Below, piece after piece: positions 34,490-47,519 of a stretch of DNA of 64,000 nucleotides. Origin of the DNA: Druceiella hillmani (Eukaryota > Arthropoda > Insecta > Lepidoptera > Hepialidae). The stretch covers positions 8,597,501-8,661,500 of the forward strand of contig JAYKKI010000090.1 of the NCBI GenBank assembly GCA_039881145.1. Direction: 5' to 3'. The notes under the pieces were generated by a model, which was given only the letters and a program-made list of their open reading frames with translations, was not told the DNA's origin and made no database searches. The translations under genes were made by a program, and so were the position numbers. Each line of letters starts with the position of its first letter. The stretch's first letter is position 1.

Positions 34490-35905
34490 GTAACTATAAA
34501 ATGGAAGACATATTTTGAATTTAATATTAATAATTTACTGCGATAAGTTAGCGTATACTGAAATGCCGTATTTTGTATACGATCGATCTCAATGCTTATT
34601 TCGTTAAGTCGCATTTTTCATGTCAGTCTTGAAAGTCTAGACAAGAAGTTTCATTTAAAAAATGAACTACGCGGAAGACAAATGAAAAATATAAATTTCG
34701 CTAAACCGTTCAAATTGCTTTAAGCAATTATTTACTGACGGCTATGACAATTGGAAATAAATCAACATAAACTGGATTTTATTATGAGATTACTTAAATA
34801 ATTTCAACTGTATTAGTAACACTTTTTCTTAGAGTTTTTTCTAACGATTGTAGGTGACTTGCTTTAAAAAGCAGTTTGTTTATAAAAACTGGAACTTCTT
34901 AGTCTTTGCGTTTGATAATCTGACTTCAAATTCTTGCAGCGCCATTCTTAACAAATCCTCAAAAATTTTAGGTTTTTCTCAAATTTCACTTTCGCCTGCT
35001 TATTTAAGAATAACCATTCCTCTCATTAAAGATAAAATAAATTGTATGTAAAACATATAAACTTTTGGATAAAAAACGTTATCAAATAATTAGCAAAATG
35101 AAAAACACGCATGTATATAGATACGCAAGCCCTCAGCACGCAAATTGTTTACTCTAATATACTCAATTTTCACTAAAAACTGTCCAATTGTTACAATCCT
35201 TACGTATCCGCTGCTTAGAAAATTGAAACATTTATTTTGCTATAAATCCTCTTCTTCAAAATTTATAAATGTTTAAAGATCTGTAGCCAGACTCTGGAGC
35301 CCATATAGTTTCGTCATATACATCTGTCAATCTGCTTGTATATCATAGCAGTTTTATAAGTAGTTAGGTCTGTAAAAAGTTCATAGAAACTCCATACAAG
35401 CGAATTAAGTCGACTGGAAAATTAACTTTTGTACTTTAAAATGCATGTTTATTAGGTTGGTGAAAGACATAATATTTATGTGTTATACTTACAAAAATAT
35501 TGGAATACCGTTATTGACATATTTACCATATATTTATACTTTTGAATGATAGAGGGAGCAATATATTTACATTGTGAAAAATTTTAAAAATTAATAATTG
35601 TAAATAGTTTAAGAGAAATATTATGTACCCTTATATTTCACAAGGTTTTTTTTTAATTTCTTAGGCTACAGTATTCAAACTAATTCAAAGTTTATTTTCT
35701 GTATACCAAAGGCTTTTGGCCCCTAAATGCAATAAGTTAAATTTTGCCTAAAGTATGTTATTCCGAAAAACGTAATTAAAATAATGTACAATTTTATATT
35801 ACGTGGGCATACATGTATGGGTATACATGGAATTCGGACCAAAGCTTCATATTTTCTTTCAAATATACTAACAATTTTGGCCACTCAAATAAATTCGTAA
35901 ATCGT
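34490..35905. other. AT-rich non-coding stretch
   Basis: The 65-codon frame at 34854-35051 begins on a non-ATG codon and has no domain. Around 35310-35400 there may be remains of an insect dispersed repeat. Nothing firm. Confidence 0.45.
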
Positions 35906-35909
35906 ATAA

Positions 35910-35970
35910 AATAGTCAAACAAGGAACCCTTATAGATTCATCATGTTTTTTCCGTCATAAGTCACATGTC
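35910..35970 (-). repeat. Fragment of the GGGTTCCGTAC-type dispersed repeat
   Basis: AAGGAACCCTTATAGATTCA TCATGTT matches the conserved phrase of this repeat class (AACGGAACCCTTATAGATTCGTCATGT). Orientation is opposite to the copy at 52.0-52.6 kb. A further CATACAGACGAACGGATGG phrase at about 36265 may belong to the same element. Confidence 0.5.
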
Positions 35971-35974
35971 ACAT

Positions 35975-36720
35975 TTTCTCAATTTCCGTAAAAAACAATT
36001 GTAATAAATTCTAATACAAATAATAAAAAGTTTAATATTGAAGGGCAGAAAGGACGGCCAGGAAGATAACAAAAGCCGATAACAGTCACCAAAAACGAGA
36101 AAGGTGTTCTTGTAGAAAATTGTTCCTAAAATGAAACTATTTGACAAATATTTAAGCTTCTGTTCTTATAGTTAATAAATCGATAGAAAAAATAATCACC
36201 AAAAGTGGTCAAAAATTGTAACGTATAGCTTGTCCTCGCTTCACCAGTACGTGCATATGTAAAAACATACAGACGAACGGATGGCGGAGCGTGTCATTTT
36301 TGGAAGACAAATTTAGATATTAAAGAATCATTTTCAAAATTACGAATTTATATAATTTTTTAGAGAAAGGTCGATCTTTCTTTTATCTGAAAACTATATT
36401 AAAAGTCGATTGCTAATTATTAAGCGATTGAAAATTATCCGAATTATAAATATTTCCCCCGTCAAAACTCGATGCTGGTCGATAATAAAACGCGAGCGTG
36501 CACAACATACTCGTACAAGTGAATGATCGTATACAAAAGATCAAGATGTTATATTATTGAAAAAAATATATATTAAAAAAATAACGGTAAGACATAAATA
36601 ATATATAAAAAAATGCAGTTACTGTGTTTCATTTGCAAACGTTACCTCGTCAACACGAAGTATTCGAATTTATGATGGTCAATACGTAAATACATAATTT
36701 TGTGTTGTTGGATGATTTTT
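35975..36720. other. AT-rich non-coding stretch
   Basis: Nothing firm beyond the CAGACGAACGG phrase noted for the previous entry. Confidence 0.45.
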
Positions 36721-36725
36721 TATTT

Positions 36726-36772
36726 CTATCCAAACGTAGTGAAACATTAAACTTTTCACTACGTTTGGATAG
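36726..36772. repeat. Perfect 19-bp hairpin
   Basis: CTATCCAAACGTAGTGAAA (36726-36744) pairs exactly with 36754-36772 across a 9-nt loop. Confidence 0.92.
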
Positions 36773-36817
36773 CAATTTCATCTGACTGAGTGCACAGAGG
36801 CGTTGTCATGACAAAGA

Positions 36818-36861
36818 GGGTTCGAGGAGGGGGGGGGGGGCGAAGGTTTCTACTGCGGGGG
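36818..36861 (+). other. G12 run with flanking G tracts
   Basis: GGG at 36818-36820, a run of 12 G at 36829-36840 and GGGGG at 36857-36861 could form a G-quadruplex. This is the only long G run in the window. Confidence 0.7.
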
Positions 36862-36864
36862 TGT

Positions 36865-37585
36865 TGCTCTTGAAATTGTTCGAAAGTAATGAACAAATAA
36901 TTGCTGATATATCAGTCAACTGTTATTTTAATTTTAATGTCTTGATATTTCAAATTCATTAAGCAATTTTCTTATATTATAATTGTCTTTGTTTCCAGAT
37001 CCTAATATTAAGAACACTTATGATTTCGTTACATCCACCCTATTGTCTATCAGAACTTCGTAACTTCTACAATTTATCTTCCATTGTGATGATTAAATTA
37101 CGTCTTTATGAAGCGGGAAAAATTTTAACCAGTTTAAATTTTCACCAGTTTTAAATAAAAAAATCACAAATTAAATTGGATTCATCTTCTGACGAATATC
37201 TTGACACCCCAATCAGCGCAAAAATATTAGTACAATTTGAGTCGTGAAATATCTCTTAACATCTTCAATAATTTTCAATTTATTTTGTCCTGATTCAAAT
37301 CGATCTGTAAAATGTAAATACAGAAACCAACATCCAAATGGAGTGCGTTAGTTTGCAGTCATTTCTAATAAAGTCAAATATTAATAAACATTTATTTTTC
37401 CGGCATACTCGAAGAAAAATTGCAGAAATTAGTGAAAAACGTAATAACCCTCTAGGGCGCGCAGTCCACTATTCGCATATTAGAGGACCTCCTCATTCGC
37501 AAAACGAAGCCGACGGACGTAAGCACCTTTTTACATGTTAATCACGTCGAAAGGCTCAACCAGCTGTAGAGATGGCCTTGAAGCC
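36865..37585. other. AT-rich stretch with a weak ORF
   Basis: An ATG frame of 67 codons (37338-37541) starts MECVSLQSFLIKSNINKHLF. Its distal half is GC-elevated (GGGCGCGCAGTCCAC). No domain is recognised. Not called as a gene. Confidence 0.35.
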
Positions 37586-37589
37586 GCTA

Positions 37590-38810
37590 TCGACGACTTT
37601 TTTGTAGGAGAGGAGCGTTATTTTTTCAAATTTCCTTTCTTTCGATTTTATTTAAATATTAATGTTATGTGAGGTATCTAATATTGATCAACATGATCCA
37701 TTTTGTAGATAGTATCTCCTTTAATAAATCCATTTTCCCCATATGTATATTGAATTATATTGCGAAAGGATAATGTAAAAAGTTATAACTTTTCGAATAT
37801 TAATTTATATGAAAGTATTACATGAACACTTGCCAGTTTTAACAGAAGACTTTAAAGTTGAAAATATAACTAAGCGATTATAGATATTACAAGTAGAAAA
37901 TTTCATTAACATTTTCGCAAACAGTTTAAGATTTGAGGCAAGCGAAAATATTAAGGTCAAAAGACTCTTCTTCAAAGTCTTATTTTAGATATCAAACGGA
38001 AGCTTATTAAAATGCGATTTTAAAATATGTACGTAATATCTTCAATATATTTAATATCATCATAGCTTCAATAGATTGCCTTAAAATTATCAAAAATCAT
38101 ATTTCTTCCTGACTATCTCAAAACCTTCGGATAAATATTTAAAAAAACATCAAGGAAGTTGGTAATAAAGTATGTTTGATAAAAAAATTTCAGCCTTATA
38201 TGAACAATTTTAATTTCTTTTTATAAATAATTTAATTGCTTTAGTCTAATACGGACCAAAATATTATCGACTGCAAAATATAACGATTGCTTTAAATTTC
38301 TCGTATCAAAATATATAAACAATTCTACATCTGCGTTTTTCCGTATTTTCAATAATTATTAAGTTAATACAATATTAGAATGCAACACAGTTTATAAAAA
38401 TTCTTATGCATCCAAAGATTGGGAGAGACATCTCCTATTTTTCGATGCCTGTATTTATCTTTATAAGAGTAGGAAATATTAAATATATAAGGTTAATTTG
38501 CACTTCAAATGTGTTGCAATGTAGTTGACATTGTTATATTTTCCGTTAATTACATTTACAGCGAAACAATTTCGAATCTGCAGTCTTTATTACCGTGCCA
38601 TTAAATATTGCATATCTGAGTCTTTACCATATCATTAAATATTGCATATCTGAGTCTTTACCATGTCATTCAATATTGCATATCTGAGAATGTAACTTAG
38701 TACAGTGCCAAGAAATTACATGTTACTTTTTGTTTAAGCCGATGTTCGAATTTTTAAAAAAAAATGGACTGCAACAAATCTGATATTATTTTTTCCAAAA
38801 GTCATAATAA
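37590..38810 (+). repeat. Segmental repeat B, copy 1
   Basis: Same-orientation homologue of 40535-41575. 37595-37700 (GACTTTTTTGTAGGAGAGGA GCG, TCGATTTTATTTAAATATTA ATG) matches 40538-40620 (GACATTTTTTGTAGCAAATG AGCG, TCGATTTTATTTAAATGCTA AT). 38530-38730 (TTATATTTTCCGTTAATTAC, GCCAAGAAATTACATGTTAC) matches 41365-41490 (TCATATTTTCTGTTAATTTC, CAACCAATGACGTGTTACTT). The period is about 2.9 kb. Confidence 0.7.
38584..38688 (+). repeat. 34-bp tandem repeat, three copies
   Basis: Units of TCTTTACCATATCATTAAAT plus ATTGCATATCTGAG at 38584-38620 (37 bp, small insertion), 38621-38654 and 38655-38688. They differ by a few bases. The homologous place in repeat B copy 2 has about one unit, so the expansion happened after the duplication. 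Confidence 0.93.
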
Positions 38811-38875
38811 ACTAGCTTTTACCCGGAAATTTGTACTCAGGAAAAAGCTAGTGAAAATATGTGTGAATTCCAGGT
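38807..38875 (+). repeat. AACTAGCTTTTACCCGG fragment with short hairpin
   Basis: AACTAGCTTTTACCCGG resembles the AACTAGCTTTTGCCCGCGGC phrase seen in insect non-LTR repeats. ACTAGCTTTT and AAAAGCTAGT also pair over a short spacer. Confidence 0.35.
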
Positions 38876-38879
38876 TATT

Positions 38880-39105
38880 ATTTATTTCTACTCCATTTTA
38901 TTTAAGCAATTAGTGTTTAGGAGTAACATCAAGATCGTGTTATAAAACAGAGAAAATATATGTTATCCCACGGAAACGATGTTGAGATTTGGAAATTCGA
39001 AATACAAATTATGATTAGTACATATAAGATAAAAGTAATGGTTTACCTAACATAAAATGCAACCGAATATCTTAGGAACTAGTAATTGTTTTTTTATATT
39101 AACAT
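38880..39105. other. AT-rich non-coding stretch
   Basis: Nothing recognisable. Confidence 0.5.
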
Positions 39106-39109
39106 TTAT

Positions 39110-39440
39110 TTAGGGTACTGAAAAATCACCAAGAACGGAACCCTTACAAATTCATTACATTCATATGTCACAGCACCGAAACGTTTCCAGATCCAGACGA
39201 ATTTTGTGCAAGGATATTCAATTTAATTACTATACTCTTATCTGTTCATACAGATGAAAATGCCTTTTTAATTTCCTTTCAAATGTTTATCTCTCCATAC
39301 ATGAAAGTCATGATAAATTTTCTTCACGTTTTTGGTACATAGCTAAAGATATTTAAAATTTTATTCGAAAATATCTTGTATTATTTTTAGATACGGCGCT
39401 CCCTTTGTAAGGTATGAGTATCCAAAGCGGCGTACTCTGA
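39110..39440 (-). repeat. GGGTTCCGTAC-type dispersed repeat, decayed copy
   Basis: TTTAGGGTACTGAAAAATCA CCAAGAACGGAACCCTTACA AATTCATTAC keeps the conserved end of this repeat class (TTTAGGGTTCCGTA...AACGGAACCCTTA...TTCGTCAT). It is inverted relative to the copy ending at 52.62 kb. The far end is not recognisable and the limit given is approximate. Confidence 0.5.
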
Positions 39441-39444
39441 TACC

Positions 39445-39830
39445 TTCTGCCCCCAAATGTTTAAACATGATTGGCAAAAATTTTAAAATCTTGATGACGT
39501 CATTTATTAAAACAAAAAAAAAAGATAGCGATACATCGAAATAGAGATGCAGTATATTAAGTATTCGATTCGTAAATTATTTTAAGTGATGCTATTTTGT
39601 ACAAGATTTGAACACAGACAATTATGTCCTACTTTGTGCCTTTTTTAAATACTTGATAATAATTATCATTGAAAAATGGTAATTAAGTAATATTAAATTA
39701 TACTACTTGGATTTTTTCATACTTACTGAATTCTAAAATGAATACATGAAAGCTTTTGTAGATATTACGTATACAACTTCTTCACGATGGATACAAGTTA
39801 AACAACACGTTGATAAAAGAAAGACGAATA
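39445..39830. other. AT-rich non-coding stretch
   Basis: Nothing recognisable. Confidence 0.5.
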
Positions 39831-39833
39831 AAA

Positions 39834-39968
39834 ATGTGTAACGGGTGTAATTTCCCGCCCAACCAACATACGTTGCATCAGCTCCCAAACCGCAGCAGCG
39901 ATTGCTCTTGTTCTTTTAATAACCAAATAGTGAGTAGTATCAATGTGAAATTTGTGTTAACTATTTAA
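39834..39968 (+). other. Small ATG frame in a GC-elevated patch
   Basis: 44 codons from MCNGCNFPPNQHTLHQL to a TAA. A GTGAGT donor-like site follows CAAATA at about codon 32. No domain is recognised. A chance ORF is the default reading. Confidence 0.2.
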
Positions 39969-39969
39969 A

Positions 39970-40530
39970 TGCGAACGCAGGAATATCACCTGGATACTGA
40001 TTGATATTAGGAATGCCTAAACTCAATTTTTCTTATCCATTGGTGCAAAACTTAACCTTAAATATAAGATATGCTACCGAAAATTAAACAGGCAGCCAGT
40101 TCAAAATATTCAGCCACTTCATCGAATGTTACAGCTTTTATATTCAACCTATAGTTATACGTAAATAGTTAGGTAAGTCACATAAGTTTTGAGTGGTGAG
40201 AATGAGTTACAAGAAGAACAAATTGCAAAAATATCTAGTGGATAGAATATTTTCTCGTTTTACCTTTGCGATAACAATTCAGTAAAACCGAAAAACCTGT
40301 AATACCACAAAGAAATAATTGCAATACTACAAACAATCTTAGAATCTAAATCACAATTCATAACCGAGACAAACCATTTAAATTATATGTTACGTTATGA
40401 AAACATCAAATTTCCGACACTAAAAAAATAGAAAAAGTACACCAACATTACACTAACCACAACAACCATTAAAAAATTACGGATAATATTTCAGGAAAAA
40501 TATACTGAAAACTTAACAATGTTTAATAGT
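39970..40530. other. AT-rich non-coding stretch
   Basis: Nothing recognisable. Confidence 0.5.
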
Positions 40531-40534
40531 GAAG

Positions 40535-41575
<1,041 letters not shown>

Positions 41576-41579
41576 ATTA

Positions 41580-44018
41580 ATTTCAACAAGAAATTCTTTA
41601 ACAATTTATTTTCCTTCTTTATATTAATATTTAATTGCTAGATGGAGACTACATAATATCTAGCTTGTATTTTCAAAAGGGTACATAGGCCAGGCAATAG
41701 CAAAATTGATTGTTTTTTTTTTATTATACTACCCTCACCTTTTACAAATTCAGGTATTACATTTTTGAAACAGGTTTAATACCCGTATAGTTCGAAAGTA
41801 AATGTTTCGTTATAGTTAGCTTAATACCTTAATACCTCATGTTTAACGAAATATTTTTTTGCTCTTTATTTTTAAGTGATGGTATAAAGGATTATTTAGT
41901 TTAAATGTGTTTAAAGAGCAACGAAGACCTTATAAAAGTTTGTGAAACAAATTTTATTGCGTTTGTGGTTGTTACGTAAACAGGCAACCTGACATTTTCA
42001 CTCAAGATATGAAAAACTTTTCTAACAGTATTTTTGATATTAAATTGGAGATTTGAAAAGGTCTTGAACACCTAATATGTGATGTTCTTTTACCAATACC
42101 TCATTAGGCTATTATGAAAGAAACTTACAATAGCATGGACTTAATTTTAAATTCAATTATTTATCAAAAATGTATGTGATTAATTTATGAAAACCCCCAA
42201 AAAATGCCATACTCCTGGATTTCAGGATGAATTCAGTAAATATAATTATGATTTGTGCTTAGAAAATTGAACAAGCAAAGGTCACTAGAATAAGTAAGGT
42301 TGGCTTGCTAAATAAAATTCATGCTAATCAGAAAGTAATAATTTGAAGTAGCTACCCGTCATTCTTTGCATATTAGTTCGGGTTAATCAAAAAATGTGGT
42401 TAACGCCATGGACAAGGATGGCAAAGTATTCAAGAGTTTTAAGAACATTTCCACTTAAATTAGCAGTTCTAAGCTAAAAAAAAGGACCCTTTTATCAAAA
42501 AAATTAATGAAGCAAAACCAAAATTTGGAACTTTTATGTCGCAGTCGTCAAAGGTTTTCTCTTCAATAAAAAAGCGGAAAACTATGCAGTACTGATATAG
42601 GAATTGCTTCACTCATATTAGGATTTAGCATGCAGAATATCACTTAGAACAATTTTTCATATTCTTACCTAGACTATTTCCCTAGTATCCTTGATGCGTT
42701 GGCCGTGAGCATGAAAAAATAGTTTTATAATCAAGATATCAGAATAATAGAGATCAGGAACCAAGGACGATGGGATTCTACTGTGATGGGCGACTTTTTT
42801 GGCAAAGGAAACTCATTAAGTATATCAGATGTTCTTCATTCTGTAATCTGTAATCAATGTGCACAAACAGAAATTCTTTATATTCTTATATGACAGCATC
42901 GTAACTCTTTTAGCTTGAAACCGAATTTGGTGAAACTTCACAGTAAAAAGTGGCCATAGGGGAATAAATGAAAAAAGCAGAAAACTTCTTTTTAATTTTT
43001 TTTAAAACTTTTACAACTTCAAATTTGAATAATATTATGGTATTTTAACAGAGTATATGAGAATTTTTTTCCCTCGAGTGGGGTATAAATTAAACGGTAA
43101 TTGAATACGGAATCAAAAATGTTAGTAGTAATTTCTGACATGGCATCTCTTTTGCGAGACATAAAAGTCCAACATGGCGTGCCGTGATATGCCTTCTTCA
43201 CAACTTTTAATCACAGACGTCAAAAGATCTGAAAAATCAATTCTAGAGTTAAATATAAAAAAAATACAAGCATCATACATTCTCGACAAGGAGGTATTCC
43301 ATCCGTAGATTATTTTAGTAAATACCATTTAACAGACAAAGACTGTAACGTTATCACTTTTGGCTTTCGAAAATTTTACCAATGAACGTTTAAAATCTAA
43401 AGAGATGCGTAAGCACCAGGTCCACATCTGTGTAATTTTTTTAAATGCAGACGCCGAAACTTTATTGGTATATTCAAATTACGAATATTCCCACACTATT
43501 TTTTTTTTCTCATCCATCGGCGTCAAAACTCAAATTTAAGTATAAATTATGTAACTGGGCATTAGTACGGACTAGTAATTTCAACAAGTTTATAAGTTTT
43601 ACGGTTTTTTTGTTCACATTATAATCTTCTCAAATTGTTCAATGATTAGAACGAGTTAGCCAAAGATAAAAAGGTAAGAATATCCAGTGGACGAGGCAAC
43701 AAGTTTTAATTTAATTTCTTATTGCGTTCGTATTTTCCCTTTATTAAAATATTTTACTAAATCCGAATACTTTTGATAGGAAATGTCAGCAGAAATTATG
43801 TGTCGGGGGCGACACCGTAAAAGTGAAAATTCTTCATCTTTCGCGAATAGTAGAAAAGAATTTATTTAGCTTTAAAAAAAAAAAACGACTTCCTTTATTT
43901 TCATAGAATACAATAAGAAAGTCTGTACAAAAGACGAACTTAACTTTTTTTCCAAATGAAAACAGACAAAATCAGACAGATTTTATAAACTTCGTAAGAG
44001 GTTTCAATAAATGTATAA

Positions 44019-44020
<2 letters not shown>
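41580..44020. other. AT-rich non-coding stretch
   Basis: Frames at 43019-43201 and 43122-43328 (minus) overlap in different phases and show no domain. Nothing else was seen. Confidence 0.45.
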
Positions 44021-44024
<4 letters not shown>

Positions 44025-44072
<48 letters not shown>

Positions 44073-44077
44073 ACATA
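44025..44077. repeat. (TA)n microsatellite
   Basis: About 50 bp of TA ending in TATGTATACATA. Confidence 0.95.
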
Positions 44078-44079
44078 TT

Positions 44080-44660
44080 ATACATTTTTTTCATTAAAGG
44101 AGCAAAAGGGTAAGAAAATTTAAAAAAACATGTTACGAAAAATTAAAAATTCATTAATTTTAACCATGAGAAATATGCATTCAGTAAATTTGATTCCGGA
44201 GTAATTTCGAAGCCATCTGAATTTAAGAATTCATTCAACAAAACGTCTAATACCGGGAAACTTTACAAAACAGCTGACAGTAATACAAATCATATAGAAC
44301 ACAGCGCGAATCAGAATCTTTTTAGCTGTACCACGTATTAGAATATCACTTTGCCTCGCTTGCTCTCTCTCCTTCCCTCTTTCTGTCTCTGGCTCGTTAA
44401 TATGTTTCTAAGGTATAGAAAAAGTAAATCGAGTAAACGAGCCCTTTTAATAAAAAAATTATGACCTTCCATAAAAGTTTTCTCGTGTCATCCCTTTTGC
44501 TTCGTTCAAAATATTCTTAGATTTATTTCTCAATAATATATTTATAAAGCTTTTTTCGGTGAACCCTTTCTTGCACGCAATCTGTAATCGTTGATTTTCG
44601 TTGATAAGTGTTGTTACATCAATCTCATTGTAAATTATTACTCACCCTCATTATATTCTT
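44080..44660. other. AT-rich non-coding stretch
   Basis: A CT-rich patch (44355-44395) is the only departure from background. Confidence 0.5.
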
Positions 44661-44666
44661 TGATAT

Positions 44667-44882
44667 TTATATCAAGGGCAAACTAAATAAAATTAATTCA
44701 TGAAGCATTACTGTAAATCGCCCAAAGCCCAAAAAAATACGATATATATCGCCCTCTTGGGTCGGGGGTTGTGGATTGATCGCAGTCTTTCGTAATCTTA
44801 AAGAGTGTGGCGCATTCTGTAATAACGTATTTTTACAATTGATCAATCTACAATTGTTCGAGAGGCACGTGCCGTCCGCCAA
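44667..44882 (-). other. Open frame in GC-elevated patch, unassigned
   Basis: About 71 codons are open (LADGTCLSNNCRLINCKN ... SLRLRKTAINPQPPTQEG) and start on TTG rather than ATG. The GC rise at 44750-44890 is clear. An acceptor-like CAATTGTAG lies within it. No family is recognised. Possible exon or repeat relic. Confidence 0.25.
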
Positions 44883-44954
44883 TATCTGCTCACTTTGCGA
44901 ACGATTTCATTTTAATTTGAATTTTCTTGCTTAATAGTACATTAAATCTTTTTC

Positions 44955-46200
44955 TTATTATTCCAGTTACAAAACAGAATGATTTAAAATGTGATTCATG
45001 CCCGTCGATCTTTATGTTTTACCCTACTGCGTTAATAAAATGAAGTCTAATATTTTTCGGTCGTGTTTATGTGGACATGTATGTGTGACTGTTTATGCGG
45101 CCTTCAACATTAAATACTTGTATAGATTTTGATGTTTATGTTATTGTTACTATAATGAATAATAATATTGCAAAATATTAGAAACAACACATACATTTAA
45201 AAATTACACTTATTACCGAAAAGCTGAATGGTAGGATTATGATACGGCAGTTGGTGAATCCTATTTTAATCTCATTTTCTAGATTTTTTTTTATTTTCTG
45301 ATAATAAATTATTTTCTGAAAGAAATTAAAAAGAAAAAACTTTTTTCTTTATTTGCATTTATTTATAAAAAAAATTATTTCGTATCACATCAGTACATAT
45401 TTTTATCGAAGACTTAGCATATATTTCGATGCCTGTATGTTTATCCAATGATACATAACTTTGCTCATAAACATTCAACTTTCATTTGACCTATTTTTTT
45501 TAAACTTTTACCACATATTCCATTAGCTTCTCATATAAAGTAATGGTTTTTTGGCCTGAAAACGTTATACTGTTTTAAATTATCGTTTAGTTCACAAAGC
45601 AACGTTTGGCATCCCAATATCTACTTAATCCTAACATCTAACATTCTAACTTAATATCGCCTATTGAATGAAAAACGTAGTAAAACTATTTACAGTTTTA
45701 CATCTTAACGTGAGTAAAACTTGTCAAGTACAAGTGGAACTCGCACTGTGAGGGTTCCGTATACGCGCAGCCACATACAAATATTTTAGGGTCCAAATTA
45801 TTTCCTTAAACTTTTCACGAATTTTAATATTACTTTTATTTCTCTTAACATATCGCCCATTATATCTTACATATATATAGATATTCTGAATTTCTCAAAA
45901 GCTCTGAGATAAAGAGTTACCGCTATAAATTTTTGATAAATTTTAGATAAATTTCTATTAACGTTATTTTACTGGTGACATTCCAACTTATCATTAAAAT
46001 TCTTGCTAATTTTCCTTTTATTATATTCTAACTCCTAAAATAAAAACTTTGGCTATGAGCATTTGACAACGGTCCAATTTATTTTTTATTTGTACACTAA
46101 CTATATTTTTTCTTGATATCCGCATTATCTTAAATACCATAAATAGAAAATAATTTAGTCTGCAACTCAATATTCGCCACCAGTAAGTAATTCAATAATC
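44955..46200 (+). repeat. Segmental repeat C, copy 1
   Basis: Same-orientation homologue of 49150-50640. TTATTATTCCAGTTACAAAA CAGAAT with AAAATGTGATTCA (44956-45000) matches 49160-49208. CATGTATGTGTGACTGTTTA matches GTATGTATGTATGACTATTT. ATATTTTTTCTTGATATCCG and TTTAGTCTGCAACTCAATAT TCG (46100-46175) match 50550-50630. The period is 4.2-4.4 kb. Confidence 0.75.
45721..45800 (+). repeat. CCGGCCAAGTG...GGGTTCCGTA repeat fragment
   Basis: TTGTCAAGTACAAGTGGAAC TCGCACTGTGAGGGTTCCGT A follows the conserved end of this class (CCGGCCAAGTGCGAGTCGGA CTCGCGCACGAAGGGTTCCGTA). No equivalent is visible in repeat C copy 2, so it probably inserted after the duplication. Confidence 0.6.
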
Positions 46201-46204
46201 CTTA

Positions 46205-46680
46205 ATAGTGTAAGCGATTTTTGTATGAGATAATACGCAAATGGACAAGTTGTGTGAGTTGCAAACAAGCTTAATGTACATATATTTCGAATTCCAGTAC
46301 CTGTAGCCTCATGGGAGATACTATTTGTAGACTAAATTATTTTCTATTCACGGTTTTTAAGATGATGCTGATATCAAGAAAAAATATATTTAGCCTTTGA
46401 TCACGCATACAAAGGATACATTTCAATTTTTTTTCTTTCTAGTACATTGAATCTTTCCCTTATATTTTACATGCGTATTCATGTGTGTCATTAGATGCGT
46501 ATTTCAACGCGGCTAGTCTTTTTATTATATATTTTGTATCCCCCCTACGAGTATAGTTGTACCACAAAAAGAAACGGAAACAACAGCATAGTGCAGAGTA
46601 ATTAACAAACACATTTTTACAAACACGACGCCTTTTACATTTAGTGCGTCTTGGCTTTATTAAAAATGTTTTTTCCTATT
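46205..46680. other. AT-rich non-coding stretch
   Basis: Nothing recognisable. Confidence 0.5.
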
Positions 46681-46681
46681 T

Positions 46682-46828
<147 letters not shown>

Positions 46829-46829
46829 T

Positions 46830-47460
46830 ACAGGTATACATCTATATTTATATTTGGGTGTGTCCACGTTTGCACGTATTGTCTTGATAAAGAAATAAAG
46901 GACAAAGTTTCAAATGTAAACAATAAATAATTTCGTAGTTACCGGATTAATCTCAACTGGTAAATATGTCTATGAAATACTACGAAACAAGATTCATATT
47001 TTTCCATTGATTACGTCAAGATATTTCTAACTGAACCTACATACCTACTGACTAAACCAGTTTACCGATAAAATCACATTAAATTTGCATTCCGAATATA
47101 TCAACAAAAAGTTCATAATTTAGTCCAAAAACTATTTCCCTTCGCCTAAATATGGGTGATATTTTTATTAAAAAGTAACAATAAATTCACTTGTCTATGG
47201 CCCGTAAATATTGAATTGAAGCGGAAATATAATTGATCCTTAGCATATTTAATATGTGCAATATTTTTTTCACTTTGTTTACATTTTAACAATTGCAGAC
47301 GTGATATTGGCAGTACACTAAATTGTTTCTTTACTGTTGTGCACTTATTATGATTTAATAACTTTATGTAAAAATCCCGTTTAATCGTTCACGTTAATTG
47401 ACTGCGCCAAATTTTTCAGAAAGAATTTACATTGCTATGGAGCTACTAAACGTCGTGCAG
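46830..47460. other. AT-rich non-coding stretch
   Basis: Nothing recognisable. Confidence 0.5.
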
Positions 47461-47464
47461 TTTA

Positions 47465-47516
47465 TTTGGTCACCATACTGCTCTTTGTTCTTGAACAGAG
47501 CAATACGGTGACCAAA
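47465..47516. repeat. Imperfect hairpin, about 24-bp arms
   Basis: TTTGGTCACCATACTGCTCT (from 47465) pairs with AGAGCAATACGGTGACCAAA (ending at 47516), with two transition mismatches, one extra base and almost no loop. Confidence 0.8.
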
Positions 47517-47519
47517 AAA

